64,000 bases of DNA from Clavibacter michiganensis (lineage in GTDB: Bacteria > Actinomycetota > Actinomycetes > Actinomycetales > Microbacteriaceae), in assembly GCF_021216655.1 (NCBI RefSeq), contig NZ_CP080437.1, forward strand, positions 310,001-374,000. The letters run 5' to 3'. The position numbers and the translations under genes were made by a program. The first letter of the stretch is position 1; every line of letters begins with the position of its first letter. Positions 1 to 9,186 of the stretch are shown here, piece by piece. The notes beneath the pieces were generated by a model. That model was not told where the DNA came from and ran no database searches. It worked only from the letters and a program-made list of their open reading frames with translations.

Positions 1-873
1 GAGCGCAGCGGCTACCGGCCGAACCCGCACGCCGCGAGCCTGCGCACCTCCCGCTCCGACCTCGTCGGCGTGCTGGTCCCGCGCCTCCAGGACTACGTGC
101 TCGCGACCGTGTACGAGGGCATCGACGAGGCGGCCACCGAGCGCCGCATCTCCACCTTCGTCACGAACAGCCTCGATCGTCCCGACCTCCAGCGCAGCCG
201 CACCCGCAGCATGCTCGACCGCCGGGTCGACGGGATGATCTTCGGCGACGCCCACCTCGACGACCCGCTGCTCGACGAGCTCGCGGAGGAGGGCGTCCCC
301 TTCGTGCTCGTCTCGCGCCGCCGCGGCGACCACGTGGCCGTCACGTGCGACGACGTGGCCGGCGGCCGCCTGGCGGCCGAGCACCTCATCGCGCAGGGGC
401 GCACGCGGCCGGCCGTGCTCGCGGGGATGTCGTTCGCCTCCACCGCGGTCGACCGCACGCGCGGCTTCCTCGAGGCGTACGCGGAGGCGGGGATGCCCGT
501 GCCGCCCGAGCGCGTGATCGAGCGGGGCTTCGACGCCGCGGCCGGCCGGGAGGCGACCGAGGAGGTGCTCCGCGCCGGGCACGCGCCGGACGCGCTCTTC
601 GCGACCAACGACTTCGCGGCGATCGGGGCGATGGGGGCCCTCCGCGACGCGGGCCTGTCGGTGCCCGACGACGTGGCGCTGGTCGGCTACAACGACACCC
701 CGCTCGCGGCGTCGGGATCCATCGGGCTCACGAGCGTGCGCTCGCCCGTCCACGAGATGGGACGGATCGCGCTGGAGACGCTCCTCGCGCTCGTCGACGG
801 CCGGGAGGCCGCCTCGCGGCTGCTCGAGCCGACGCTCGTGGCGCGCGCGTCGACGGGACCGCACCCGGCCTGA
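1..873 (+). CDS. LacI-family transcriptional regulator, 5' partial
   Basis: This is the larger, C-terminal part of a LacI-type repressor; the start codon lies before the window and 290 codons are visible. The first visible residues (SGYRPNPHAASLR) are the end of the DNA-binding headpiece and the hinge, so the recognition helix is not seen. The rest is the periplasmic-binding-protein-like effector domain, with ATNDFAAIGA near visible residue 200 and VALVGYNDTPLA just after it, both typical of the family. Members usually bind a sugar and repress nearby carbohydrate genes. No sugar gene follows on this side, so the target is probably upstream or distant (inference). Confidence 0.9.
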   Translation, partial: ERSGYRPNPHAASLRTSRSDLVGVLVPRLQDYVLATVYEGIDEAATERRISTFVTNSLDRPDLQRSRTRSMLDRRVDGMIFGDAHLDDPLLDELAEEGVPFVLVSRRRGDHVAVTCDDVAGGRLAAEHLIAQGRTRPAVLAGMSFASTAVDRTRGFLEAYAEAGMPVPPERVIERGFDAAAGREATEEVLRAGHAPDALFATNDFAAIGAMGALRDAGLSVPDDVALVGYNDTPLAASGSIGLTSVRSPVHEMGRIALETLLALVDGREAASRLLEPTLVARASTGPHPA

Positions 874-936
874 GCGGCGGCCGCTCGTGCGGGCAGGCGC
901 ACGGGGCAGGCGCACCGAGCGGGGCGGATCGGATGC

Positions 937-942
937 CACGAT
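937..942 (+). promoter_or_regulatory. -10 element for transglutaminase-like gene (leaderless type)
   Basis: CACGAT lies six bases before the ATG at 949. The spacing matches the other leaderless-type promoters in this window; the sequence is a weak version of TANNNT. Confidence 0.4.
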
Positions 943-948
943 GGACGC

Positions 949-1743
949 ATGCGCCGCGACGTCTCCTCCATGCTCGAGCTGCAGGTCTCCGGCGAGAGCG
1001 AGATGGCCTTCGCGGTCGCCGTCGCCCGGGGCGCCGACGTCGCGTCCGAGCACCTCTCCTTCGCCCTCGACGGCCGCCCGATCGAGGCGACCGAGGTGGT
1101 GGACCGGCACGACACCCGGCTGCACGTCCTGACGACAGGAGCGGGAGCGTTCACGATGGAGTACCGCGCGACGGTCACCGGCCGCCGCGACCCCGCGCCC
1201 GTCGACGACGTCGACCTCTGGATCTACCGCCGCCCCAGCCGCTACTGCGAGTCGGACACGCTGTTCCCCACGGCCCGCGGCGAGTTCCGCGGCCTCGACG
1301 GCCTGCCGCTCCTCGCCGCCGTGCGCGCGTTCGTGGCGGAGTCGCTGCGGTACGCGCCGGGATCCAGCCTCCCGACCGACGGCGCCGTCCGCACGCTGCT
1401 CGCCCGACGCGGCGTCTGCCGCGACTACGCGCACCTCGTGATCGCGATGCTGCGGGCGCTCGACGTGCCCGCGCGGCTGGCCGCCGTCTACGCGCCCGGG
1501 CTCAGCCCCATGGACTTCCACGCGGTGGCCGAGGCGTGGGTCGACGGCGCGTGGCACGTCGTGGACGCCACCGGGCTCGCGCCCCGGCAGAGCCTGCTGC
1601 GGATCTCCACGGGCCGCGACGCCTCCGACACCGCGTTCCTCACCAACACCCGGAGCCTCGTGACCATCTCGCGCATGGAGGTCATGGCCACGGTCGACGA
1701 GCTGCCGGTCGACGACGTCTCCGCGGCCGTACGCCTGGGCTGA
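949..1743 (+). CDS. Transglutaminase-like domain protein
   Basis: A 264-residue protein of the transglutaminase/protease-like superfamily. The catalytic triad is readable: Cys157 in GVCRDYAH, His191 in FHAVAEAW and Asp206 in VDATG. The first 110 residues form a beta-rich domain like the N-terminal domain of bacterial transglutaminase-like proteins. There is no signal peptide, so it is probably cytoplasmic. Family members act as proteases, amidases or cross-linking enzymes, and the substrate cannot be told from sequence. It converges on the lipoprotein gene, with a small GC hairpin at 1750-1768 between them. The start is placed at ATG 949, six bases after a -10-like box. Confidence 0.85.
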   Translation: MRRDVSSMLELQVSGESEMAFAVAVARGADVASEHLSFALDGRPIEATEVVDRHDTRLHVLTTGAGAFTMEYRATVTGRRDPAPVDDVDLWIYRRPSRYCESDTLFPTARGEFRGLDGLPLLAAVRAFVAESLRYAPGSSLPTDGAVRTLLARRGVCRDYAHLVIAMLRALDVPARLAAVYAPGLSPMDFHAVAEAWVDGAWHVVDATGLAPRQSLLRISTGRDASDTAFLTNTRSLVTISRMEVMATVDELPVDDVSAAVRLG

Positions 1744-1749
1744 GCCGTA

Positions 1750-1768
1750 CGCCCCGGCGGACGGGGCG
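1750..1768. terminator. Hairpin between convergent genes
   Basis: A 7-bp stem (CGCCCCG/CGGGGCG) with a 5-base loop fills the 27-base gap between two convergent genes. There is no T-run. Probably a weak bidirectional terminator. Confidence 0.4.
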
Positions 1769-1770
1769 GA

Positions 1771-2418
1771 TCAGCCGCCGACGGTCTTCAGCACCGCGTT
1801 GCCCAGGTCGGCGTGGTCGCCCGGCTCGTAGAACGCGGCGGACCGCATGACGATCATGTGCTTCGAGGAGTAGATGGTGGAGACGCCGATCGCGTCCTCG
1901 AGCTCGAAGTAGGCCTCGACGCCGGAGGGGTACCCCGCGATGGGGTCGGCCAGGAGGATGGCCGCGTCGCGCCGGGACTGCAGCTCCGCGGCGACGGGCT
2001 GGGCCACGTCGATCTCGACCGCGGTCCCGTCCGACGACCGGAACGCGCAGGCGATGCCCTGCATCGTGAGGACGTCGGCGCGCAGGCCGTCCGTCGAGGT
2101 GTCGGCCGGGAGCGCCTCGCTCGCGAAGCCCGTGCCGAACTGGGCGAGGTCGGGCAGGAGCTGGGCGCACGTGGTGCTGACCGGCGTGCCCTTGGGGGGC
2201 GCCGGCGTGGGCGATGAGGTGGGCCCGCTGCCGGATCCGCCGCCCTGGGCCTCGCCGCCGCCGCCCGCGCTCGCCGAGGGGTCCGGCGTCGTGGGCTGCA
2301 GGGGAGCGGGGTTGGAGCAGCCCGCGAGGAGCATGGCGACCGCGAGCCCGGCGGCCGCGGCCGTGGGGATGGTGCGCGCGATGCGGGGTCGGGTGGGCGC
2401 GGGGAGGCGGACGGGCAT
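1771..2418 (-). CDS. Secreted lipoprotein of unknown function
   Basis: A 215-residue predicted lipoprotein. The N-terminus has basic residues, a hydrophobic stretch and the lipobox LLAGC (Cys about residue 30), so it should be lipid-anchored on the outer face of the membrane. A Gly/Ser/Pro/Thr-rich linker follows to about residue 70, then a compact domain of about 140 residues. That domain has two cysteines (in TTCAQL and GIACAF) that could form a disulfide. I do not recognise the family; the layout resembles actinobacterial DUF3558-type lipoproteins, but I cannot confirm that. The start at 2418 is supported by an AAGGAG ribosome site; the open frame further upstream lacks one. Confidence 0.75.
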   Translation of the reverse strand: MPVRLPAPTRPRIARTIPTAAAAGLAVAMLLAGCSNPAPLQPTTPDPSASAGGGGEAQGGGSGSGPTSSPTPAPPKGTPVSTTCAQLLPDLAQFGTGFASEALPADTSTDGLRADVLTMQGIACAFRSSDGTAVEIDVAQPVAAELQSRRDAAILLADPIAGYPSGVEAYFELEDAIGVSTIYSSKHMIVMRSAAFYEPGDHADLGNAVLKTVGG

Positions 2419-2603
2419 GGTGGTGCTCCTTCGGATCCGGGCGCGCCGCGGGGTGCGACGCTCGGCGCGCGGCGACGTGCCACGAGCGGGAGGCGGGATC
2501 GACACCCTACCGAGACCGGTCGGGGCCCCGCTGGGACGTGCGGCCGCGCTGGGGGCGGTTCGCGCGGGCGTGCGCGCCGGGAGGGGCGGGTCGCGCCCGC
2601 CGG

Positions 2604-2609
2604 TAGGAT
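2604..2609 (+). promoter_or_regulatory. -10 element of argS
   Basis: TAGGAT ends eight bases before the argS ATG at 2618. This leaves almost no room for a ribosome site, so the message is probably leaderless or nearly so. Confidence 0.6.
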
Positions 2610-2617
2610 CGATCCCC

Positions 2618-4282
2618 ATGACGACCCCTGACCTGACCGGCGCCCTGTTCGACATCGTGGCCCGGACGGCAGGACGACGACCGGGTGGCGACGCCCTCGC
2701 GCTCAGCCCCGACATGGTCGTGCTCGAGCGCCCGCGCAACCGCGACCACGGCGACTGGGCCACCAACATCGCCATGCGCATCGCGAAGCCGCTGGGCGAG
2801 GACCCGCGCGCGCTGGCGGCCGACATCGCCGCGGCGCTCGGCGAGCTGCCGCAGGTCGCGAAGGCCGACGTCGCGGGTCCCGGCTTCATCAACATCACGC
2901 TCGAGGCGGCGGCCGCGGGCGCCCTCGCGCGCACCATCGTCGACGCGGGCCCCGCGTACGGCCGCGGGCACACGCTCGACGGGATCCGCATCAACCTCGA
3001 GTTCGTCTCCGCGAACCCGACTGGCCCCATCCACCTGGGCGGCGTCCGCTGGGCCGCGGTCGGCGACAGCCTCGCGCGCATCCTCCAGGCCGAGGGCGCG
3101 GACGTCACGCGCGAGTACTACTTCAACGACCACGGATCCCAGATCGACCGCTTCGCCCGCAGCCTCCTCGCGAGCCACCTCGGCGAGGAGACGCCCGAGG
3201 ACGGGTACGGCGGCGCCTACATCGGCGAGATCGCGGCGCGCGTGGTGGAGGGGTACGACGGCGACATCGACGCGCTGCCCCGCGAGGAGCAGCAGGAGGT
3301 GTTCCGGAGCGCCGGCACCGAGCTGATGTTCGGCGAGATCAAGCAGAAGCTGCACGACTTCGGCGTGGACTTCGACGTGTTCTTCCACGAGGATTCGCTG
3401 CACGAGTCCGGCGCCGTCGACCGCGCCGTCGCGCGGCTCAAGGAGCTCGGCCACGTCTTCGAGGAGGACGGCGCCGTCTGGCTCCGCACCACGACCTTCG
3501 GCGACGACCGCGACCGCGTGGTCATCCGCTCGACGGGCGAGCCCGCCTACATCTCGGGCGACCTCGGCTACTACCTCGACAAGCGCGAGCGCGGCTTCGA
3601 GCAGAACATCATCATGCTGGGCGCCGACCACCACGGCTACGTCGGCCGCATGATGGCCATGGCGGAGGCGTTCGGCGACACCCCGGGCGTCAACCTGCAG
3701 ATCCTCATCGGCCAGATGGTCAACCTGCTGCGCGACGGCGAGCCAGTGAAGATGAGCAAGCGCGCCGGCACGATCGTCACGCTCGACGACCTGGTCGACG
3801 CGGTGGGCGTCGACGCCGGCCGCTACTCCCTGGTGCGCTCCTCCGCCGACCAGAACCTCGACATCGACCTCGCGGTGCTCGGCAAGCGCACCAACGACAA
3901 CCCCGTCTTCTACGTGCAGTACGCGCACGCGCGCACCTGCGCGGTGGACCGCAACGCGGCCGCCTCGGGCGTCGACCGGAGCGCGTTCGCGCCGGAGCTC
4001 CTCACGCACCCGACTGAGTCGGCCCTGCTCGGGCTCCTGCAGGAGTTCCCGCGCATCGTGGCGCAGGCCGCCGAGCTGCGCGAGCCGCACCGGGTCGCGC
4101 GCTACATCGAGGAGCTCGCCGGCTCCTACCACCGCTGGTACGACAGCTGCCGGGTGGTCCCGCGCGGCGACGAGGAGGTCACCGACCTGCATCGCACGCG
4201 CCTGTGGCTGAACGACGCGGTCCGGCAGGTGGTCGCCAACGGGCTCGACCTCGTGGGCGTCTCGGCCCCCGAGCGCATGTAG
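2618..4282 (+). CDS. argS: Arginyl-tRNA synthetase
   Basis: Class I aminoacyl-tRNA synthetase of 554 residues that charges tRNA-Arg in the cytoplasm. The HIGH-type signature is seen in [11 protein letters not shown] (residues 132-142) and the KMSKR loop in [11 protein letters not shown] (about 378-388). The N-terminal additional domain (residues 1-110) and the C-terminal anticodon-binding helical domain are both present, and the length is normal. The start at 2618 sits just behind a TAGGAT box. It begins the conserved actinobacterial argS-lysA-hom-thr series; here an LmeA-like gene lies between argS and lysA, 12 bases after the argS stop. Confidence 0.97.
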   Translation: MTTPDLTGALFDIVARTAGRRPGGDALALSPDMVVLERPRNRDHGDWATNIAMRIAKPLGEDPRALAADIAAALGELPQVAKADVAGPGFINITLEAAAAGALARTIVDAGPAYGRGHTLDGIRINLEFVSANPTGPIHLGGVRWAAVGDSLARILQAEGADVTREYYFNDHGSQIDRFARSLLASHLGEETPEDGYGGAYIGEIAARVVEGYDGDIDALPREEQQEVFRSAGTELMFGEIKQKLHDFGVDFDVFFHEDSLHESGAVDRAVARLKELGHVFEEDGAVWLRTTTFGDDRDRVVIRSTGEPAYISGDLGYYLDKRERGFEQNIIMLGADHHGYVGRMMAMAEAFGDTPGVNLQILIGQMVNLLRDGEPVKMSKRAGTIVTLDDLVDAVGVDAGRYSLVRSSADQNLDIDLAVLGKRTNDNPVFYVQYAHARTCAVDRNAAASGVDRSAFAPELLTHPTESALLGLLQEFPRIVAQAAELREPHRVARYIEELAGSYHRWYDSCRVVPRGDEEVTDLHRTRLWLNDAVRQVVANGLDLVGVSAPERM

Positions 4283-4294
4283 GGGGAGCGGATC

Positions 4295-5125
4295 ATGTCG
4301 GGGCGGTTCCAGGGCACGGAGGTCTTCGAGGCGCCCGAGCGGCGCGACCCGCGGGAGGCCCGGCGACGCCGACGCGGTCCGCGCGGCGGCACCGTGTTCA
4401 TCTGGCTCCTCGTGCTCGCCGTGATCGGCGTGGGGCTCGCGTTCGGGCTGCGGATCATCGACCAGACCGTCCGTGGCGTCGCCCAGGACCAGGCCGAGAA
4501 GCAGATCGCCGACCAGCTGCCCGGGCAGATCACCGGGCGCGTCAACGTCTCGATCGAGGGCGACTGGGTCATCCCGCAGCTCATCCGCGGCACGCTCGAC
4601 CGCGTGGTGCTCGACGGCCCGAACCTCCAGGCGGACGGCACGCCTTTCCAGGCGCACATCGTCGCGACCGACGTGCCGACCGACCAGGAGCGCACCGTGG
4701 GGGACGTGGTCGCGACCGTGTCGATGGACCAGGATCCCGCCAGCGCGCTCCTCGCGAAGACCGCGGGCACGCCGCCCGACCTGCGCTTCGGCGACGGGAC
4801 GCTCGGCTACTCCGGCTCCACGCGGATCCTCGGCCTCACGCTCGGGTACACCGTGGCCGCGGAGCCCGTGCTGCGGGACGGATCCACGATCGTGATCACG
4901 CCCGCGGAGGTGGAGCTGCAGGCGGGATCGCTGAAGGTCGACCTGGCGCAGACCATCCAGGGGATCCGCGACATCACCTACCCCGTGTGCGTCGCGCAGT
5001 ACCTGCCCGCGGGCGTCCAGGTGCAGGACGTGACCGTCGCCGACGGGCGCGCGTCGATGACCGTGCAGTCGTCCTCGGTGAAGCTCACCCGTGACTCGCT
5101 CGGGGTCACCGGCAGCTGCGGGTAG
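4295..5125 (+). CDS. LmeA-like (DUF2993) phospholipid-binding membrane protein
   Basis: A 276-residue protein with a basic N-terminus (RRRRRGPRGG) and one transmembrane helix at about residues 34-55, followed by an exported domain. The repeated pattern from IADQLPGQITGRVNVSIEGDW onward fits DUF2993, the family of mycobacterial LmeA, a periplasmic lipid-binding protein linked to lipomannan elongation. Assignment rests on recognition of the pattern, not on a search. The start has a GGGGGAG ribosome site formed at the argS stop codon, so it is probably co-transcribed with argS. Two Cys (in YPVCVAQ and at the C-terminus, GSCG) could pair. Confidence 0.75.
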   Translation: MSGRFQGTEVFEAPERRDPREARRRRRGPRGGTVFIWLLVLAVIGVGLAFGLRIIDQTVRGVAQDQAEKQIADQLPGQITGRVNVSIEGDWVIPQLIRGTLDRVVLDGPNLQADGTPFQAHIVATDVPTDQERTVGDVVATVSMDQDPASALLAKTAGTPPDLRFGDGTLGYSGSTRILGLTLGYTVAAEPVLRDGSTIVITPAEVELQAGSLKVDLAQTIQGIRDITYPVCVAQYLPAGVQVQDVTVADGRASMTVQSSSVKLTRDSLGVTGSCG

Positions 5126-5184
5126 CGGCTCCGGCCGGGGCGGGCGGCCACCGTCACATGGGCGGGAGCCCCGTCCGGCCTCGG

Positions 5185-5190
5185 TAGGAT
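5185..5190 (+). promoter_or_regulatory. -10 element of the lysA-hom-thrC-thrB operon
   Basis: TAGGAT lies 92 bases before lysA. Unlike most promoters here it leaves a real leader, about 85 nt and C-rich, which could carry control. I see no clear attenuator or riboswitch in it. Confidence 0.55.
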
Positions 5191-5282
5191 CGGACGCACC
5201 GCCCCCCCTCACGGCTCCAGGGACCACACCGGGTCCGCTCGCCATCCCGCACGTCCGCCCCGCGCCCGAAGAGGTGACCCGA

Positions 5283-6782
5283 GTGACCGCGAACCCGCTG
5301 GCCCCGTCCTGGCTGCGGCCGCCCGACGACGCGAACGCGCTGGATCCGGCCGTCTGGTCGCGCGGCACCGCCCGCGACGAGGACGGCGCCATCCGCATCG
5401 CGGGGGTGCCCGCGACGGAGCTCGCCACGCGCTTCGGCACGCCGCTCTACGTGATGGACGAGGACGACGTGCGCGGCCGTGCCGCGGAGACCCTCGCGGC
5501 GTTCACCCGCGAGGCCGCCGCCGTCGGCACGAGCGCGCGCGTCTACTACGCGGGCAAGGCGTTCCTCAGCATCGAGGTCGCGCGCTGGATGGTCGACGAG
5601 GGCCTGCACATCGACGTCTGCTCCGGCGGGGAGCTGGCCGTCGCGCTCGCCGGGGGAGCGGATCCGGCCCGCCTCGGCTTCCACGGCAACAACAAGTCGG
5701 TCGCCGAGATCGACCGGGCCGTCGGTGCCGGGATCGGCCAGATCGTCGTCGACAGCGCGATCGAGGTGGAGCGCGTCGCCGCCGCGGCGGCAGGGCACGG
5801 CCGCGTCCAGCCCGTGCGCCTCCGCGTGAACAGCGGCGTGCACGCCCACACGCACGAGTACCTCGCCACGGCCCGCGAGGACCAGAAGTTCGGGATCACG
5901 CTGGCCGACGCGCCCGGCCTCGTGGCGCGCATCCGGTCGCACGCGTCCCTCTCCTTCACGGGCCTGCACGCCCACATCGGCAGCCAGATCTTCGAGACCG
6001 ACGCCTTCGTCGAGTCCGCCCGCCGCCTCCTCGACCTGCACGAGCGCCTCCTCGCCGACGGCCCCGTGCCCGAGCTCAACCTCGGCGGCGGCTTCGGCAT
6101 CGCCTACACGTCGGTCGACCGGCCCGTGCCCGTGCCCGAGATCGCCCGGCGGCTCGCGCGCATCGTCGGCGACGAGTGCGGCAGGCGGGGGATCGCGGTG
6201 CCGGTCATCGCGGTCGAGCCCGGCCGCAGCATCGTGGGCCCGTCCACCGTCACGCTCTACACGGTCGGCACGGTCAAGGACGTGCTCGTGACCGTCGGCG
6301 GCGTCGACGGCGAGGTGGCCGAGGCCTCCTCCGCGACGGGCGACGTCGAGGACCCGCGCGTCGCGGAGGAGGCCCAGACGGCCGTCCGCCGCTACGTGAG
6401 CGTCGACGGCGGCATGAGCGACAACGCGCGGCCCGCCCTCTACGGCGCGGACTACTCCGTGCGCATCGCCGGCCGCGCCTCCGCGGCGGATCCCGCGCTC
6501 GTGCGCATCGCCGGCAAGCACTGCGAGAGCGGAGACCTCGTCGTCCTCGCCGACTACCTGCCGGGCGACGTCCGCGCCGACGACCTCGTCGCCGTCCCCG
6601 CGACCGGGGCCTACTGCTGGGCGCTCGCGAGCAACTACAACTGGATCGGCCGCCCGCCCGTCGTCGCCGTGCGCGACGGCGAGGCGCGCGTCATCGTCCG
6701 CGGCGAGACCGAGGCCGACCTGCTGGCGCGCGACGCGGGCACGCCCGCGGCCGCATCCCCCGACGTGAACGGAGCACGATGA
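5283..6782 (+). CDS. lysA: Diaminopimelate decarboxylase
   Basis: PLP enzyme that decarboxylates meso-diaminopimelate to L-lysine, the last step of lysine synthesis. The 499 residues form an alanine-racemase-like barrel with the PLP lysine in VYYAGKAFL (about residue 92), the HIGSQIF segment (about 233-240) and the active-site CESGD motif near residue 413, followed by the beta domain with YNWIGRPP. It is slightly long because of a 40-residue N-terminal arm and an acidic insert near residue 350. GTG 5283 is preferred because AAGAGG lies eight bases upstream; a second in-frame GTG at 5274 is too close to that site. Its stop overlaps the hom start (ATGA). Confidence 0.96.
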   Translation: MTANPLAPSWLRPPDDANALDPAVWSRGTARDEDGAIRIAGVPATELATRFGTPLYVMDEDDVRGRAAETLAAFTREAAAVGTSARVYYAGKAFLSIEVARWMVDEGLHIDVCSGGELAVALAGGADPARLGFHGNNKSVAEIDRAVGAGIGQIVVDSAIEVERVAAAAAGHGRVQPVRLRVNSGVHAHTHEYLATAREDQKFGITLADAPGLVARIRSHASLSFTGLHAHIGSQIFETDAFVESARRLLDLHERLLADGPVPELNLGGGFGIAYTSVDRPVPVPEIARRLARIVGDECGRRGIAVPVIAVEPGRSIVGPSTVTLYTVGTVKDVLVTVGGVDGEVAEASSATGDVEDPRVAEEAQTAVRRYVSVDGGMSDNARPALYGADYSVRIAGRASAADPALVRIAGKHCESGDLVVLADYLPGDVRADDLVAVPATGAYCWALASNYNWIGRPPVVAVRDGEARVIVRGETEADLLARDAGTPAAASPDVNGAR

Positions 6783-8110
6783 TCGAGTACCGGAACCTGC
6801 GCGTCGCCCTGCTGGGCTGCGGCTCGGTCGGCACCCAGGTGGCGCGCCTCATGCGGGAGCACGGCGACGAGCTGGCCCAGCGCGTGGGCGCGCGGCTCGA
6901 GCTCGTGGGCATCGCGGTCCGCGACCAGGACGCGCCGCGCGACCCGTCGATGCCGCGCGAGCTGCTCACCACGGACGCCGAGTCGCTCATCCTCGGGGCC
7001 GACATCGTCATCGAGCTGATGGGCGGCATCGAGCCGGCCCGGGCCCACATCCTCGCGGCCATCTCCTCCGGCGCCGACGTCGTCACGGCCAACAAGGCGC
7101 TGCTCGCGACGCACGGCCCCGAGCTCTTCGAGGCGGCCGAGCAGGTCGGCGCGCAGCTCTACTACGAGGCCGCGGTGGCCGGCGCGATCCCCATCATCCG
7201 GCCCCTCCGCGACAGCCTCGCGGGCGACCGGGTCGAGCGGATCCTCGGCATCGTCAACGGCACGACCAACTACATCCTGGACGAGATGGACACGCACGGG
7301 CTCGGCTTCGACGAGGCCCTCGCGACCGCCACCGAGCTCGGCTACGCGGAGGCGGATCCCACGGCCGACATCGAGGGCTACGACGCCGCGCAGAAGGCCG
7401 CCATCCTCGCGAGCCTCGCCTTCCACACGCGCGTGCCGGTCGAGGCCGTGCACCGCGAGGGGATCACGGGCCTCACCGCCGCGCAGTTCGACTCCGCCCG
7501 CAAGGCCGGCTACGTGATCAAGCTGCTCGCCATCTGCGAGCGCCTCACGGATCCCGCCACCGGCCGCGACGCCGTCTCCGCCCGCGTCTACCCGGCGCTC
7601 GTGCCGCGCGACCACCCGCTGGCCGCGGTGCACGGCGCGAACAACGCCGTGTTCGTCGAGGCCGAGGCCGCGGGCGACCTGATGTTCTACGGCGCGGGCG
7701 CCGGGGGAGTGCAGACCGCGTCCGCCGTGCTCGGCGACGTCGTCTCCGCCGCGCGGCGCCACGTCGTCGGCGGCCCGGGCGTCGCCGAGTCGACGCACGC
7801 CGACCTCGAGACGCTGCCCGTCGGCGCGATCACGACCCAGTACCAGATCACGCTGCAGGTCGCGGACGAGCCGGGCGTGCTCGCCCGCATCGCGCAGCTG
7901 TTCAGCGAGCACGGCGTCTCCGTGGAGACGCTCGAGCAGACCACGCACCAGGCCCCCGTGGCGGGAGGGGCGGGCGCCCGGCCCACCGCTAGCCTGGTGA
8001 TCGGCACGCACCGCGCCACCGACGCGGCCCTCCGGGCCACCGTCGACGCGGTCTCGAACCTCGACGCGGTGACGGCAGTCGCGAGCGTCCTCCGAGTAGA
8101 AGGAGCCTGA
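6779..8110 (+). CDS. hom: Homoserine dehydrogenase
   Basis: NAD(P)-dependent reduction of aspartate semialdehyde to homoserine, the branch point to threonine and methionine. The 443-residue protein starts with a Rossmann fold (LGCGSVGTQV, residues 13-22), followed by the catalytic domain with ANKALLATHG and GTTNYIL. A C-terminal ACT domain begins at about residue 355 (TLQVADEPGVLARIAQLF), which in this family gives feedback inhibition by threonine. It overlaps lysA by four bases and thrC by one, so translation is coupled within one operon. Confidence 0.96.
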   Translation: MIEYRNLRVALLGCGSVGTQVARLMREHGDELAQRVGARLELVGIAVRDQDAPRDPSMPRELLTTDAESLILGADIVIELMGGIEPARAHILAAISSGADVVTANKALLATHGPELFEAAEQVGAQLYYEAAVAGAIPIIRPLRDSLAGDRVERILGIVNGTTNYILDEMDTHGLGFDEALATATELGYAEADPTADIEGYDAAQKAAILASLAFHTRVPVEAVHREGITGLTAAQFDSARKAGYVIKLLAICERLTDPATGRDAVSARVYPALVPRDHPLAAVHGANNAVFVEAEAAGDLMFYGAGAGGVQTASAVLGDVVSAARRHVVGGPGVAESTHADLETLPVGAITTQYQITLQVADEPGVLARIAQLFSEHGVSVETLEQTTHQAPVAGGAGARPTASLVIGTHRATDAALRATVDAVSNLDAVTAVASVLRVEGA

Positions 8111-9186
8111 TGGCCCACCAATGGCGCGGACTGCTCCGCGAATACGCCGACCGACTCGACGTCACGGACGCCACCCCGATCATCACGCTCGGCGAGGGCG
8201 GCACGCCGCTCATCCCCGCGCCGGCGCTGTCCGCTCGCACGGGCGCGAAGGTGTGGGTCAAGTACGAGGGCATGAACCCGACGGGATCCTTCAAGGACCG
8301 CGGCATGACCATGGCGATCTCCAAGGCCGTCGAGCACGGCGCGAAGGCCGTCATCTGCGCGTCGACCGGCAACACGTCGGCATCGGCCGCCGCGTACGCG
8401 ACGCACGCGGGCATCACGGCCGCCGTGCTCGTGCCCGAGGGCAAGATCGCGATGGGCAAGCTCAGCCAGGCCGTCGCCCACGACGCGCAGCTCCTCCAGG
8501 TGCGCGGCAACTTCGACGACTGCCTCGACATCGCGCGCGAGCTCAGCGCGAACTACCCGGTGCACCTCGTGAACTCCGTCAACAACGACCGCATCGAGGG
8601 CCAGAAGACGGGCGCGTTCGAGGTCGTCGAGGTGCTCGGCGACGCGCCCGACTTCCACCTCATCCCCGTCGGCAACGCCGGCAACTACACCGCCTACACG
8701 CGCGGCTACCGCGAGGACCTCGAGGCGGGCAACGCCACGAAGCTGCCGCGCATGTTCGGCTTCCAGGCCGCGGGCAGCGCGCCCATCGTCGACGGCGCCA
8801 TCGTCAAGGACCCCGACACGATCGCCAGCGCGATCCGCATCGGCAACCCCGCGTCGTGGAAGCTCGCGCTCGAGGCGCAGCTGCTCACCGACGGCTACTT
8901 CGGCGCGATCTCGGACGCGAAGATCCTCGAGGCGCACCGCATCCTCTCCGCGGAGGTCGGCATCTTCGTCGAGCCCGCGTCGGCCATCAGCGTCGCCGGG
9001 CTCCTCGAGCGCGCCGAGGCCGGGCAGATCCCGAAGGGCGCGACGGTCGTCCTCACGGTCACCGGTCACGGCCTGAAGGACCCGCAGTGGGCGCTCCGCA
9101 CCGCGGACGGCTCGGACGTCGCCCCGACGAGCGTCGGCGTCGACATCGCGGAGATCGCGGGCGTGCTCGACCTGGTCGCGTCGTGA
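8110..9186 (+). CDS. thrC: Threonine synthase
   Basis: PLP enzyme that converts O-phosphohomoserine to threonine. Of normal length for the short class (358 residues), with the PLP-binding Lys62 in TGSFKDRG and a Gly-rich phosphate-binding segment PVGNAGNYTAY near residue 190. The start overlaps the hom stop as TGATG, and the end overlaps thrB as GTGA. The order hom-thrC-thrB is the same as in mycobacteria. Confidence 0.96.
   Translation: MAHQWRGLLREYADRLDVTDATPIITLGEGGTPLIPAPALSARTGAKVWVKYEGMNPTGSFKDRGMTMAISKAVEHGAKAVICASTGNTSASAAAYATHAGITAAVLVPEGKIAMGKLSQAVAHDAQLLQVRGNFDDCLDIARELSANYPVHLVNSVNNDRIEGQKTGAFEVVEVLGDAPDFHLIPVGNAGNYTAYTRGYREDLEAGNATKLPRMFGFQAAGSAPIVDGAIVKDPDTIASAIRIGNPASWKLALEAQLLTDGYFGAISDAKILEAHRILSAEVGIFVEPASAISVAGLLERAEAGQIPKGATVVLTVTGHGLKDPQWALRTADGSDVAPTSVGVDIAEIAGVLDLVAS

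Noticed and set aside
345..1850. 501-codon open frame over the LacI and transglutaminase genes
   Set aside because: Arg/Gly-rich shadow frame; both overlapping genes have clear motifs.
5191..5282. Riboswitch or attenuator in the lysA leader
   Set aside because: A lysine or threonine control element would be expected here, but the leader is short, C-rich and shows no conserved riboswitch core or leader peptide with Lys or Thr runs.
2507..5440. 977-codon open frame opposite argS and the LmeA-like gene
   Set aside because: Antisense shadow running through two well-supported genes, with no start signal or recognisable domain.
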